Assembly (NCBI GenBank): GCA_026545225.1 | Contig: CM048850.1 | Span: forward strand, 29,193,797 to 29,257,796 | Length of the DNA: 64,000 nucleotides | Origin: Cornus controversa | Lineage: Eukaryota > Streptophyta > Magnoliopsida > Cornales > Cornaceae | Direction: 5' to 3' | Shown here: piece after piece, positions 10,680-23,321 of the stretch | How positions within the stretch are numbered: position 1 is the first letter of the stretch | How the letters are laid out: each line of letters begins with the position of its first letter | Notes under the pieces: model-generated | Database searches by the model: none | Told to the model about the DNA's origin: nothing | What the model saw: the letters and a program-made list of their open reading frames with translations, nothing else | Translations under genes and position numbers: made by a program

Positions 10680-13390
10680 TTTTGCATCACTAACTCTGCA
10701 AAGCCTATATGCACCTTTTCTCTAATCCCCTTAGTGACTTCGTACGGGCCTTTCCACTTTTCTGCGAGTTTTTCAGCATTTCGTTCTTTTATGTTGTCGG
10801 TGACTCTTTGTAGAACCTAGTCCCCAAGGCTGAATGCTCGATGTTTCACTTTCTTGTCATAGCTGTTCTTGACCATCCTTTGATAGGAAACGAGTCTTAT
10901 TTGGGATGCCTCCCTCTTCTCTTCTAGGAGGTCCAGGTTTCGTTCTAGCAACTGGTCACTCTATCCCCTTTCCAGTACCTCCATTCGGATGGTCGGAGTT
11001 GACAGTTCGGTTGGTATTATCGCCTCAAAATTGTCTGCCAGGCAGAAGAGACTCTCATCGGTCAGGATGCCCCGGAGTTGTTCGGTATGCCTAGAGGACC
11101 TTGAGTAGCTCTTTCAGCCACCTGCCCTTATGTTTCTCTAGCTTCTTCCAGACGCATTCAAAGATGGTCTGATTAGTTATCTCTGCCTGGCCGTTGCCCT
11201 GTGGGTGCGATTTGGCAAAGAACTTCTGGTTAATCCCATACTTTTCGAAGAACTTATTTAGCGGCTGGTTGTCGAGTGGCATTATCCATGATAATGGATT
11301 CCAGTAACCCAAACTGGCAGATGATATTGTTCCAGATGAAGCTCTTAACCTGAATATGGGTGACTGTTGCATAGCCTCTGCCTCAACCCATTTTGTGAAG
11401 TAGTCGGGGGCTAGGAGCACGTATTTTTTTCTGTTAGCAGCAATTGGGAGAGGCCCTATGGGGGCTGGTGTGGTATACTGGTGTGCCGTTGGCACTTATC
11501 ACACTTCCTGGCATACTCTTTCGTTTCTCTTGCAATGTATGGCTAGAGATATCCCTGTGTAATGACTTTATGAGCCAGTGAGCGTCCCCCTGAGTGATTT
11601 CCATATACCCCTTCATGGATTCTGGAGAGTATCTCCCTTGCTTCCGCAGGGGCCACACATCTCAAGTACGGCCTTACAAATGACCTTCTATTTCGCCGAT
11701 CATAGAGTATCTGGCAGAGTTCAGTCTAATACTCCGTGCCTCCTCTTTTGAGTTTGGTAACACCCCGTGTACGAAATAGACTTTGATAGGATACATCCAC
11801 CTGGGTTGGTTTTGAATAACCAACACCTCTTATTAGGGATGTGTGTAGGGTTCTTGCAAGGACTCGATCAGAGCTATTCTGATTAGATCTGGATAGGCCA
11901 TCGAGGCTAAAAATGCAAGCTTGTAGGCATTCAGGTTCAGATCTCTTGAGATTTGGGAGATTCTGACTTGATGGAACCCCTTAAGTAGCTTTCGCACCAG
12001 ATCTCTGTAGGCTTTCATCCGATCATTTTTTGGCAGATAGTATCCATTGACCTGTTTCACAATTAGCTGAGAGTCATTAAAAACTTGTAAGTTTTTTACC
12101 TAAAGTGTTTGCGTCAATCTCAGCCCTACTAAGAGGGCTTCATACTTAGCTTCATTGTTTGATGTGGGGAATTCTAGGTGGATTGCCTGTTGTAGGACTG
12201 TTCCGTTTGGGGTCTGGATCTCCACACCGACACCCAAAATTGTTCGTGTTGATGACCCGTTGACAAATAGTCTCCATTCAGGATGGGACTAAAGTTCTGT
12301 CTCCTTGTCACTTTCAGGTCTGTATTCTAGCAAGAAGTCTGCACATGCCTATCCCTTTATGGTAGTTCGAGGTTTGTAGGCTATTTGGTAGGCACCCAGC
12401 TCTATTATCCATTTGGTTACTCTTCCCAACTGATCAGGCTTATGAATGATCACTCTAATCGGGAGTTTAGTTGGGACAACGATCGGGTGAGCCTCAAAGT
12501 AATGCTGAAGCTTCCTCTTTGCCTAGACCAGAGCTAGTATAACATTTTTCATCTTTGAGTACCTTTGTTCTGCCTCAGCCATGGTCATGCTTGAGTAAAA
12601 CACCGGGTACTATTTTTTGTCAAGTTCTTTGATCAAGACGGCGCTAGTGGCTGTTCGGGATACTACAAGATATAAGTATAAAGATTCTCTAGCATCAGGT
12701 GCTGAGAGTGTCGGTAGGTGGATTAGATATTGTTTTATCCTTGCTAAGGTTTCACTCTATTTAGCCCCCCATACTTTTCTTCCTTTCGATCGGATGGCCT
12801 CGAGGAAGGGTTTACATTTGTCCGATAGTTGAGAGATGAATCTGCTTAGAGCGGTAATGCGTCCTGTCAGGATCTGAACATCCCTGTGAGTCATCGGTTC
12901 TTCGTTTTGGATAAAGGCCTTTACCTGAATTGGGCTCGCCTCTATCACTATTCGGTTCACGATGTGCCCAAGAAATTGTCTTAAGGAAACGCCGAAGGTA
13001 CATTTTCACAACATCAGGAGTAAATGAGGAAGATGTGCGAGGTGGCCTCGCCTTAGCCACTTGGCTTTTGGTTTGCTGTGCCATACTAATTAAAGTCGAT
13101 CATTGCGTTTTGGCTGCCTCATCCTCATCTATGCTCAGGTACTTTTGGGTTCGGAAGTTCAGTTCGTCTATATCCTTCGGGACGTTCTTTACCAAGGATT
13201 AATGGAAACCTTCTTTCGGATAGACTACTATCTTAAATGATTACACTGCTCGAATTGATCTGTCATGGACATCTCTAAGTTAAAACAGGTGAGGAAAGAT
13301 TTTAACGTCTCCCATTTGGCTTGTCTCATAGTGAAGAGCGAGGAGATCGTCCTTTTGCATTCCTGATTTCCCACTGATGAACCTAGATGG
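10680..13390 (-). pseudogene. Tat pol remains: reverse transcriptase end, RNase H, integrase
   Basis: Minus-strand frames contain, from high to low coordinate, the end of a reverse transcriptase (GRITALSRFISQLSDKC near 12800-12900), an RNase H stretch (VNGYYLPKNDRM near 12000-12060) and integrase core text (KYVLLAPDYFTKWVEAEA near 11380-11440, with HPQGNGQAE near 11200). These match the Tat branch of Ty3/gypsy. It is broken in many places and is not a working gene. Confidence 0.8.
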
Positions 13391-13423
13391 GGAGATAGGT
13401 TCTTCGATTTTTTTCCTTAATAT

Positions 13424-16245
13424 TGCAAGTTTTGGCTGGCACATGCAATCACACAATTAATGAGCACACAAATTTATAAAGGAAGCCCCAAGGTGGGAAA
13501 AAAACCTCTTCGAACTGAGCTCCTCTATGTCTGAAAGGGTAGTATAGTAATTCTCTCAATCACTCTCTCACTCACCCAACTCACAACATAGTTCGCTCCA
13601 GCACTCACCCAATTCACAGCCTCCCTAAACTTGAACCACTCTTACCAAATCTCACAACAGCTTTTCCGCTCTCAATCCCAACTTGGGCTTCCCAAAGCCC
13701 AAGCTATCTCACCTCAATCTCACCACAATCACTCACACTCCCCCTGTCCAAAGTATCCCAATACTTAGACTATACATAGTGATAGTGGAGTCAGTTCGAT
13801 GTCTTGAGCAACGACAAAGTCTTCAAGCTTTGTATGTTGGTCTTCAAAGGATGATCTTCAACTCTTCAAAACTCTTAAAGTTAGTCTTCAAGGTCTGGTA
13901 TGACAATGACACAGTCACTTGTCTTCTTAGCACATCATGACACTTGAACTTCTTGGCGGATAATGATACTCGAACTTCTTCAGATATGGGTCTTTAAGAA
14001 GTACACCTTTAAATGTGTAGTTGCAACGGACTTGTAGAAGACACTATTTCAATTAATCTCAATCTCAGCTTCTTGAACAGCCATTTAGCTTTGGATTCAT
14101 GTTGGAAAATGGTCCATGAATTTCTTTGTCTTTGTACCTGTTTTTAAAAATGGACAAGGCTGCAACTAGAGTAGACTTTAGTAGCACAAGCATTTTAGGA
14201 TATGAAGAGCATGAAAAAATTTTGCAAAGCACAATTCAACATTTTAGTACTATAAAATCAACAATAACAGTATACTAAATTAGCAAATTTAAATCCCCAA
14301 ATCAGCATTATAAATCAACACTAACAACTCTCTAATTCAGTTTATATAAATCCCAAAATCAGCAATATTCAGCAATATTTTGGCAGCAATATTCAGCATC
14401 ATTAAGTTCACAAATCAGCAACTTTAATAATTCAAATCAACATGTTTGAGTACAAAAATCAGCATTACAAAACTGTCTAAACAACACTATTTAACTTCAC
14501 CAAATAGCACGAATAGAAGCCACCAAATAGCTAGCACTCTTTAAAGCCCAAATCAACAAAATAGATTTTTGGACAGCAACCACATTAATTCAGCACATTC
14601 AGCAATTTGGTTCAGTAAATCAGTACTTCAAATATCAGCAAATTCAGCAATTAAGAAACAACAAATTCAGCACTTAAGAATTAGCAAATTCAGCATTAAA
14701 AATCAGCAATTTACAGCTCAAGATTCAGCATTAACCAACATGCTAATTCAGAAATTTACAGCTCAAACATTCAACCTTAACCAACATGATAATTCCGTAA
14801 TTTACAGCTCAAACATTCAGCGTTAACCAGCATGATAATTCAGCAATTTACAGCATGTATAGACGGCAACTATTTCAGCTAATTTCAGCATATATAGACA
14901 GTAACTATTTCAGCAATATTAGCATTTATAAACAGCAACATATTTGTGAGAAACCAAGAACTAAAATCAGAAAATCAACACACACTTTCTCACTCTGTAT
15001 CAGCATAAACACACACTATTTCTCACTCTATTTCAACACAAACACACTGAAACTCAAGATCAAAATCTCAGCTATGTATATATGACAATACATTCAGTTC
15101 AGAGGCACAAATAACAAATCAGATGAGTATATGCACACATGTTCCTTGGATTAAAAAAATGAGCACATGGTTTCACTATCAAGAACCAAGATGAACAAAA
15201 AATACCAGATTTAGTGTGCTCTGACAGAAGCCGAGGAGAGATGAAGGTTGAGTCGGCAACTATGAGACACAAATAACCGAGACTCACCAGCAAATCAGCG
15301 AGTATGTGAAAGAAACAGAGTGTGGTTCTGCATACACGATCAACGATGAACAAAAGAATCCGACGACGATGCTACTACTCATCAGCGATGCCGGCGATGA
15401 TGCTACCAGCGTTCTCATTATTCAGGTAGAGATGCGTCCAGTGGCAAAGTCATCGCTGCTGCCCTCTTTCTCTCTCTCTAAACTTTCATTCCTTCTCTGT
15501 ATAAGCTTTCGGCGCCGAGAAGCTCATCTCACCATCTCAGATCTTCTCTCTCACTCACTGTTTTTCCATCACCATTCTCTTCTTCAATTGCGCCGATATT
15601 TCGCTCTCTCTACCTCCTCGTTATATTGCCGAAGAAGGGTTATGTCTACTTTCCTCTTTTATGCATTTATTTATTTGGTCACCTTTTCTCAATTTCACCT
15701 AGTCATTATTTATATAAATTTATCCAAAAAATTTCTTCTAAGCTACTTTATATATATATATTACATCAATATATCAAACTCTGCCACCCAAATGAAGCTA
15801 AACCGTCAGCGCACACATATATATATATGGTCCACTGAATTTTGTATTCTCTTAAATCTCTCTTTGTGGCTACTCATTCAAAACCCATATTATCACCTCA
15901 AATATCCATATCATATGTAATGGTGCCTTTCAAGAATCAACCAAAGAAATGGGTCTCCATTTTCTCTTTACTTTTGAAATTCTTCATGCCTTTAATTTTC
16001 AAATCACCCATGTACTTTGTTATTCTAAAAATAATTCGCAAAATGTTCTTCCAATTTAAATAACCAGCATATTCCTGCAATTAGGTTAGCGCACATAAAA
16101 TAATAACAGGATAATTAACTAAATCATGAATAACAAATCTAAAATTTTATCATTCAAAGTAAAATGACACTAAAGTCGTCATAGATCATTTTGACATTAA
16201 AACTTGGACAAACATGCTCATGGGCTTTCAGGACCATCACCCGCA
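13424..16245 (-). mobile_element. Nested insertion with a Copia-like LTR signature, boundaries unresolved
   Basis: This block interrupts the Tat element between pol and gag. On the minus strand its low end reads as a Copia R-U5: a GAGGTTTTTTTCCCACCTTGG tract near 13480-13510, then a run ending TTGCA at 13424. From 14230 to 14960 it is AT-rich and dense in CAGCA words. From 15450 to 15640 it is CT-rich, like a leader. No protein domain is recognisable, and the 204-residue frame at 15306-15920 is low-complexity. It may be more than one insertion. Confidence 0.4.
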
Positions 16246-16247
16246 TA

Positions 16248-17575
16248 CTAGGCTATGAACAGATGGCACAGTTTTTTAAAGTTTGGTATCGAATGGGGTG
16301 GCTGCAGCTTGAACCAAAGCAACGCTGGCCTAGATAGACTAGACAAGAAGATCTTGCACATAAGTGCATCATTTTCGACGTTTAGTGTCATCTTCTGTTG
16401 GTATTGGTAGATATAGTCTATCGTCCGTTTTTCCATCAAAGGTAGCGAACGTCAATAGAGTGAACCTCCTTGGCCTTTTGGTTTTGACTATATCTTCGGT
16501 GAAGGGGGATTCGGTTAACCGGGTGGTGGCAAACGATCGATTGGCTGGATAGCATGATCTATCGCCCTTTAGCGCGTTGATCTCCTGTTGCATCTGGATT
16601 CTCCATTTTGGGATGGGCCGCGGGGGATCGACTTAACCCTCACTGGGTCGATTGGGGTGATGCTGCCTGTGTAGTAACCCTTGTGGACGGGTGTGAGTGG
16701 GTGGGTGCGAAGATAGACACTGGGCTGAGCTACCACACTGACAGGGTACAGGGTGCTCAATCCCACATCGCCTGGGTGTGGAAAAGGGGATGTGCTTATA
16801 TGTAGTATGTTCTCTTCAAATGGTATGAGGCCTTTTGGGGTAAACCCAATAGCAAAACCGTGCGGGCTCAGGCCCAAAGCGGACAATATCGTACCATGTG
16901 TTGGAGCGGGGTATTACAGTTGGTATCAGAGCCTGAACCCAGCCGGAAGTAGTGTGCCGACGAGGACGTCGGGCCTCGTAGGGGGGTGGATTGTAGTAAC
17001 CCTTGTGGACGGGTGTGAGTGGGCGGGTGCGAAGATAGACACTGGGCTGAGCTACCACACTGACAGGGTACAGGGTGCTCAATCCCACATCGCCTGGGTG
17101 TGGAAAAGGGGATGTACTTATATGTAGTATGTTCTCTTCAAATGGTATGAGGCCTTTTGGGGTAAACCCAATAGCAAAACCGTGCGGGCTCAGGCCCAAA
17201 GCGGACAATATCATACCATGTGTTGGAGCGGGGTATTACAGCTTGTTACCGAATCGGTTTTGATGTGAGGCGCTTAGTGAGCGATTGCTTGAACCGGCCC
17301 CTTCGTTCTGTTGTCGCCCGTGGTTTCTTGTGCTTTCGACGTGTTCCACTCTGTCCTGTAGTTCTGCGATCTATTGATGAAGAGTATCATTCTGTTGGGT
17401 TAACTGCTGAATGCTAGGGTGTGTCAGCGAATCCCGAGCCTCTGGCTGTATAGGTTATATGGGTGGCGCCCTCCTTTGATTCCTAGGGGGTTGACCCAGC
17501 TCTGTCCCATCATAGGTATTTCTCCTCGTATTCACCATGGTTACCAACTTCTTTTATTTGGAAAAACATCTAAAC
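16248..17575 (-). pseudogene. Tat gag remains (split by a TRIM)
   Basis: The minus-strand frame at 16248-16439 has the Tat Gag core pattern (DALMCKIFLSSLSRPALLWF, then CHLFIA). It continues toward the primer-binding site at 17580 across the TRIM at 16670-17240. It would have encoded the capsid-like structural protein. It is broken in several places. Confidence 0.65.
16670..17240 (+). mobile_element. TRIM (terminal-repeat retrotransposon in miniature)
   Basis: Two 249-bp direct repeats (16670-16918 and 16992-17240) begin TGTAGTAACCC and end GGGGTATTACA. They differ at 3 positions by my alignment. Only 73 bp lie between them, holding a TGGTATCAGAGCC primer site at 16921 and a purine run AGGGGGGTGG before the second repeat. 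Flanking bases are GCCTG (16665-16669) and GCTTG (17241-17245), a near-perfect target duplication. It is non-coding and depends on other elements for movement. About 1.2% LTR difference suggests an insertion within roughly the last million years. It looks structurally whole. Confidence 0.9.
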
Positions 17576-17579
17576 GTTT

Positions 17580-17595
17580 CCCACAGACGGTGCCA
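17580..17595 (-). other. Primer-binding site of the Tat element
   Basis: On the minus strand TGGCACCGTCTGTGGG lies 3 bp inside the 5' LTR. It is close to the TGGCGCCGTCTGTGGG form typical of Tat elements and fixes the element's orientation. Confidence 0.8.
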
Positions 17596-17598
17596 AAG

Positions 17599-17991
17599 TG
17601 TAGGTATATAAATTGTTCAACTGATAATTACCAAACAACTCAATGCGCACACCCAAAAATCATGGATATAATGTTTTTAGAGAAAGAAAAAAGATTTTGC
17701 AAGAGGTGGATTCGAGGATCCATTTTATTGATAGTTTCATGAATATTTATACAAGTAGGAATTTAAATTCTTTTTGGACTTGAATTTCCTTGTTGACAGC
17801 TAACATTTCTCTTACGGAATTTGGATTCCTTTTTGAGTTGTAAGTCTTTTTTATTTGGGCTTTGTAGTCTTGGGGTGGGGCTGATCCGTTTTGGGCTTTC
17901 TGCTGATATATAGACTCAAGCCGACGCAGGCCTGATTCGTTTTTTGTATTAGTTCCGCCCAATAAATCGAATGTTAGTTTTGCCTCTACAT
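17599..17991 (-). repeat. 5' LTR of the Tat element
   Basis: This 393-bp repeat pairs with 6464-6882. TGTGG follows directly at 17992-17996. Confidence 0.88.
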
Positions 17992-17996
17992 GTGGT

Positions 17997-18625
17997 GATT
18001 TTGATTCTCTTGATTGATTGTTTAGGTGTGAGAGCATGCGTGATAGATTGATTAAATAAATTATTAGATTTGAAATACTAGTCTAGCAATTATAAATATA
18101 GATAGATTGATGGAATAATTGACTCTTTTATTTAAGAAAAGTACTCAAATAGATAAGTCTTGGAGTCTTGATCTTGTACACATAGTATTTGGTGATTTGA
18201 ATATTTAATAAATGAATTTTGGTGTCTTTACTCTCTATCCCAACGACACCTGTTAATCCTATTTGATGTTTTACTTTTTGACTTCTCAATCCCAACCACA
18301 CCAATTAATTATATTTGACCTTTTTCTTCTTGGCTTCACCATATGAAAAGTTGTCTATCCAAAGTATGGTCCCACTTGGGTTGGAATTCAAAAGTAGTAT
18401 CTAACCATTATCAAGGTTAAGGACAACACACACATATACACATCGTATATAATATATAAGTATATACAATATATAAGATCATCATTTTTTAATATTGTAA
18501 ACTTTTGTTAAGAGAATGACACATTAGGAATTGACACATTCCTTTAATGTAAACCAATCACGCACTCAACAATATATATTTACACACGCGCGCACACATG
18601 TACACTCAAAAGCAATCTACCACCA

Positions 18626-18655
<30 letters not shown>
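17997..18655. other. Intergenic, AT-rich; (TA)n microsatellite at its end
   Basis: No gene or recognisable element is visible. Short CA/CG alternations occur near 18585-18600 and a TA dinucleotide run occupies about 18627-18655, directly before the LTR-like sequence that starts at 18656. Confidence 0.6.
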
Positions 18656-18659
<4 letters not shown>

Positions 18660-18992
18660 ACTTGCACTTAAGTGGATAAAATTGTGTAGGTGTCATTTAC
18701 GTCTTGCCACATGGCAAGGTTGAAAAGTCAGAACACCAGCATGTCAACCATGTCACTCATTAAAAAGTTGTAGGTGTCAATTACGTCTCGCCACATAGCA
18801 AGGTTAAAAAGTCAAAACACCAACATGTCAACCACGTCACTCATTAAAAAGCAAGCCTCGAACAACATTCGAGCACCACACAAGAGCCCTGACAACGTGT
18901 CAGGCAAAGTAAGCCTCGAACAACATTCAAGCACCACACAAGAGCCCTGACAGTGTGTTAGGTAAAGTAAGCCTCGACCAACATTCAAGCAC
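18656..18992 (+). mobile_element. LTR-like sequence, left part, with 80-bp and 58-bp tandem repeats
   Basis: It starts TGTTACTTGCAC and holds two copies of an approximately 80-bp unit (TAGGTGTCAATTACGTC..., 18690-18850), then the first units of the 58-bp array. It continues at 28406 on the other side of the Athila insertion. The combined layout (repeats, then a TATA box, then a CT-rich leader) resembles a long Tat-type LTR, but no matching end or target duplication could be fixed. Confidence 0.5.
18851..18992. repeat. 58-bp tandem array, left part (about 2.4 units)
   Basis: AGCAC marks occur at 18872, 18930 and 18988, exactly 58 bp apart. Each unit holds two small inverted repeats, CTCGAA...TTCGAG and CCTGACAGCGTGTCAGG. 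The Athila element breaks the array after the AGCAC at 18988-18992. Confidence 0.9.
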
Positions 18993-20505
18993 TGATTCGT
19001 GTGTGAGTGTGACTCAAAAAGCATATCAATTAAAAATTTTCACACTTTGCAATAGAACGAATTCCTTGCAGAATAGGGCTATCGAAAGGGGTATCGTACC
19101 TCAGGGATTATGGTCTGATGAGTTGGAATACTGAATTAATTCTAATTAAATTTATAAGAAAAGAATTCTGATTTTTAGACTAAACTAATTAAAAAGATAA
19201 AATAAAATAAATCAAAGTAAACAGATAATGAAGATAATATGAGAGAAATCTAGGGTGTTTGACTTCACCACTAACTCCACAATCAATGGTCAATTGAATC
19301 AACTATAGGGGAATTACATCATGCATAAGTGGTGTCGGTGGCTACAAGCTCACCTTCATTCGTCAAGAAGATAACATATGATTAAGGCTAAGCCTTGGAC
19401 TATCTTCGATTAGCATGGACCATCTGCCTAACTACTCTAATCTAGGGTGCAGTATGGTTCATCTTCTCTAGGCATAATCCATCAAAAATCTTAATAATAT
19501 ATTCAGTGATTACCATTGTGTAATAATCTCTCTCATGATCACAGAAAATAAGAGAGATTGAGTTCAATAACAACAACTAAATATCTAAGACAATATAAGA
19601 AATCATTGAGATTGAATTTACAAGACTTTTATTGCTCAATTCTATAATAAGAATCCTCTGAATTACACAATCTATGCATGTATATAAAGGTCCCCAATAA
19701 TTAAAACAATCAAACCATTGATGCTTTGTTAGGGCTACATCAAAACCCTAGTGGATGAACTAGTCGCTCATGGTAGAAGAAGAAGCTTCAACTGTTGAGG
19801 AAAAAGACATCATCTTCATGACTTCTGCGTATGACTTCGTTCTCCAATGGCTCTGCAAATATATTTCTGTTCTCTTCTCAGCCCTCTCAGACTCTCCAAT
19901 CTCTCTTTTATCTCTCCCAAAACCAGCCTCTTATTCTTCACTTTCTTCCCCAAGAGAATACACCAAAGTCCTAATCCAATTAGGAATAAATTAGGGTTTC
20001 CCGCAGCACTAATCAGGTGGGTTTTTCCTGCTGACTTCGGCCTAATTTTTGACCTACTAGAAGTCCGATTTACGGAATTTTTGTGAAATACAAAAGTGTG
20101 CAGAATCAAATTTCGTTCAACTTTTAACGAAGATAATGTCGATTTGAGGCACGAAAATAAGACTTCTGGTCTGTTTTCCAAAACGGGATTAAGACTGTAT
20201 TATGCGCAGATTTGGGCTTCAGGCCCGAAACCTTCTTAAGCAACTGTAATTCTCTTGGACTTCTTCCTTGGGCTGATTTGAGTTGAAATAAATGGTTGAA
20301 TGATTCTCCTTTGATATAGGCTTCATCTAACCATCTTGGATGTCTTCTTTAAAAGCCCAAAAGCTTGGTTTTAACTTAAATAATCGTTAAGGCCCTGAAA
20401 ATACAGAAAACACTAAAACAAAGTAAAATAACAAAATAATCTATCACTAAGAGAATAAAATACATAAGTTAAGAGGTTAGAATGCGTAACATTCAACGCC
20501 TATCA
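18993..20505 (-). repeat. 3' LTR of Athila copy 1
   Basis: This 1,513-bp repeat runs TGATTCGTGTG to GCCTATCA on the plus strand and matches the LTR at 49854-51364, at roughly 94% by eye in the first 300 bp. The neighbouring CACCCCCAAACTT is the polypurine tract seen from the other strand. Confidence 0.9.
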
Positions 20506-22075
20506 CACCCCCAAACTTACATATTGCTAGTCCCTTAGCAATAGAATAAAAAAAAACTAAAACAAAGAAACTACTAAATACTAACTAAACTACCCAACTC
20601 CACTTTCGTGGGAGAAACGATTGCATTTAGCATATGCAACAAGCCTTTAAACCCCTAGGTTTCCCCTAGTGGACGAGTATAGTCTCGAGAGGGTTTCCAG
20701 AAATGTTACCCACAAACATTCAAAATTCTGTTTCAACATTAATTCAAGAAGAAGATTACAATACATAGTTACAAACTTGCATTCAAGAATAATTTCAAAC
20801 TTTCAAATTCTATAATTCAAATCAATGGTCCCCATGCATAATTCACAACAACATATCTCAAAATAATTAACTCTAGCTCCCTCATGTAAAGTGAACTAGC
20901 AGTCATCTCATGTAGCATAACCTAGCTCTAAATATATTAAGGCACATACCCCTTCAACTCACTAGTTCTCCGTATTGAAATCATACTTCCAAACATGAAT
21001 ACATGACTTTTTTTCTTTTCTCATTCTTTTTTTTTTCATTGCTTTATTAGTTGTGCAATGTCTTGATCTATTAAGCTTTCTGAAAGATCCATGTAGCAAG
21101 CTTTTAGTCAGTGACTCCCAAACCAGATGGCTTTAGGGCACTAGGCTTTAAGATACCCCGAAGACCTAATTACTCGAATCAGTCAGGCTACAAATCAAGA
21201 CAACCAATGCTCATCTTTTCTCACCCTTTCACTTTTGACGCGAACACTCCGTGCTTCCTGAGGCATAGAGGCCCGGTTACTCATGAAAAGGATCAAATTG
21301 ATTTGCTTATTCATCACTTTTTTTTTTCTTCTTTTTTTTTTTTCATTGAAGTCAAGTAAAACACATCATCGGTACTCATTCTCAAGAGATACTAATTAAT
21401 ATCAAGCATATGTAACTCAATAACTCAAAACCAAAGTATATACCCCATAAGACTATGCTAGTGTGTCTGTGGATGTAAGAAAACTAAAACTAATTACCCC
21501 AAAACATGTTATTGCAAACCATGATTAAAACCACATAATTTAAACCACAGTTTCCAAAAATTTAAAACAAACTCAAAAATTGCAAGTTAAGCAGCTACAT
21601 AAAGTATTAATCCCTTGAATAATGTCAAAACCTTCTATCTAAAAACAAAACAAAAGAAAATAATAAACAAACTAAGAAAATAAAATAAAATAAAATCCTA
21701 ATACAAAAAGAATTTCACACAAATTTCCCCCCATATTGCATTGAGCACAAAAATAGGCATCGCCTCACTCCCAAACTTAAACTGTACATTGTCCGCAATG
21801 TACACCCAATTAAAGCATAGAGAAGAATCAGAACGATGTTACCAGGACCAAGGAGTAGTGGCAAGAAAATAGAGCACACCAATTGCATGAAGGCAATGAA
21901 AGCACTCCCCTAAACTTGGATGCTACAACCTGTCAAAACAACCACTATACCCCAAAGATCAAGTGAAATAATATGGGTGAAAATAAATATGAAAGAGAAA
22001 AATCCCTAAAAATAAAATAAAATATATATATATATTTTTTCATTTTTCATTTTTTTTTCAAGAAATAAAAAAAAT
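20506..22075 (-). mobile_element. Athila 3' untranslated region
   Basis: About 1.6 kb with no reading frame separates the env-like region from the polypurine tract. It is AT-rich with poly-T and poly-A runs (21010, 21320, 22030). The matching part of the second copy lies at 42461-43800. Confidence 0.7.
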
Positions 22076-23321
22076 CTAACTACAAAAAGAAAAATAAAAT
22101 TTAAAAAGATGTGGTGGTGACTGAGCATCTGGATCCAAGTTTGCTTGGCGCATCAGTGCACGTAGCATCCTCCTCATCTCTAGTTGGTCTTGGCGAGTTT
22201 CACGAAAGTGATCCGCCATCTCAGTCCTCATTGCTCCAAACTGTGTGGATACCTCTGTCTGTAGGGTGCCAAACTGGGCTGTTAACCCAGCAATCTGCCC
22301 CTCTAAATACTGATAATCATGGCCACCAGCCTGTGCATGCACCTCCTCTTCCTCTGCCTCCATCTCCTCTGGATCTTCCACCGGTGGTGGTATATCTATA
22401 TGCTCTCCTCCCTGGGCCAACTGAGATACTTCACCAGGCGCCACTATGACTCTTTGGTGCATATGAGATCAGCTCAAATTCCAGTCATGCGTGCCATAAT
22501 GAAGCTCACGTGGAAAGGCAAGCTCATCCTCATGGACTGCATACCCCTGTGCCACAAGCAACTGATAAATAATAGTAGGAAATGGAAACTCCCAGTCACT
22601 TGCACTGTCTGGTGCCTTGGCTACAACCTTGGAATAGAACTTCTCCATCTGACCCCAGACAATCTGTGGGAATGACAGCCAATGCCCAAAATGTATAGCA
22701 TATAAGGCTCTGAGGAACTCTTAACGTCTCTCGGTCTTATGTCTAATGGGACATGCATTCTTGAGTAGAACAGCGTCAAGAAACCATAAATGATTTGGCA
22801 TTGAAGACTTGGAAGCTGCATTCCTTTTCGGCCCAGAAAATTGATTAGCACACAAACGTGCAACCAAATTACCCACTGACAAATCATCGGGTAGAGGAGT
22901 AATGAGATAAATCATCTAGGCACTCATGAGGACAACTCATGACAATAGTAATGGATGACATGTCCACTCGAATTATTGTTCCATCTACTGAAGAAGTAAG
23001 CCCATCCCGCTCATCAGGTGTCGGCATTAAGTTCTGATAAAATATCTTGACAAGCCTCGGGTAAATAGTAGATGAGAGTGGAACAAAAATGGATGCCGAC
23101 CGATGACGACGGATGTCAAAAATCCCCCATCGTGTCTCGGGAAACATACCATAGAGTTCGGCGATGTCAAACGTGGTTTCAAAGTTTAAAGCTCTTGGAT
23201 GCCATCTCTCTTGAATACCTTCTCGGCGAGATCGTGAAGAACCTGTGGTCGGATCATGCCTCGCTCGGCGAGGATTACGTGAACTTGAAGCACCTTGGTG
23301 ACTTGCTCTCTTTGGTGCCAT
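22076..23321 (-). pseudogene. Athila env-like / ORF1-type region
   Basis: The start MAPKRASHQGASSSRNPRRA is at 23321. A basic N-terminus is followed by a globular stretch (FETTFDIAELYGMF, STIYPRLVKIFYQNLM) and an acidic, glutamine-rich C-terminal part ending near 22076 with coiled-coil-like EGQIAGLTAQFGTLQTE. Athila elements carry such an extra frame after pol. In this family it is thought to be expressed separately, possibly by splicing, and a role as an envelope protein is unproven. The longer homologous frame is at 43805-45028. This copy is broken. Confidence 0.7.

Larger units (their letters stand above)
6464..17991 (-). mobile_element. Tat-lineage Ty3/gypsy element, with TGTGG target duplication
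   Basis: Both ends carry related LTRs beginning TGTAGGTA and ending CTACA, and the 5 bp on either side (6459-6463 and 17992-17996) are both TGTGG. On the minus strand the order is 5' LTR, a primer site of the TGGCACCGTCTGTGGG type used by Tat elements, Gag, reverse transcriptase, RNase H, integrase, a tandem array, an antisense gene and the 3' LTR. The two LTRs differ at roughly one base in eight by eye, which suggests several million years. It is broken in many places and holds at least two later insertions, one of them a TRIM. Confidence 0.88.

Noticed and set aside
15306-15920. 204-residue plus-strand frame
   Set aside because: It is low-complexity, rich in Ser, Leu, Tyr and Ile from CT- and TA-rich DNA, with no domain; it lies in the unassigned insertion.
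16569-17214. Frames on both strands of about 105-132 residues
   Set aside because: They run through the two TRIM LTRs and repeat each other; TRIMs are non-coding.
18812-19024. Cysteine-rich minus-strand frame, and similar frames at 28791-29064
   Set aside because: They are translations of the 58-bp tandem array; the repeated peptide follows the DNA period and no start context or homology supports a gene.
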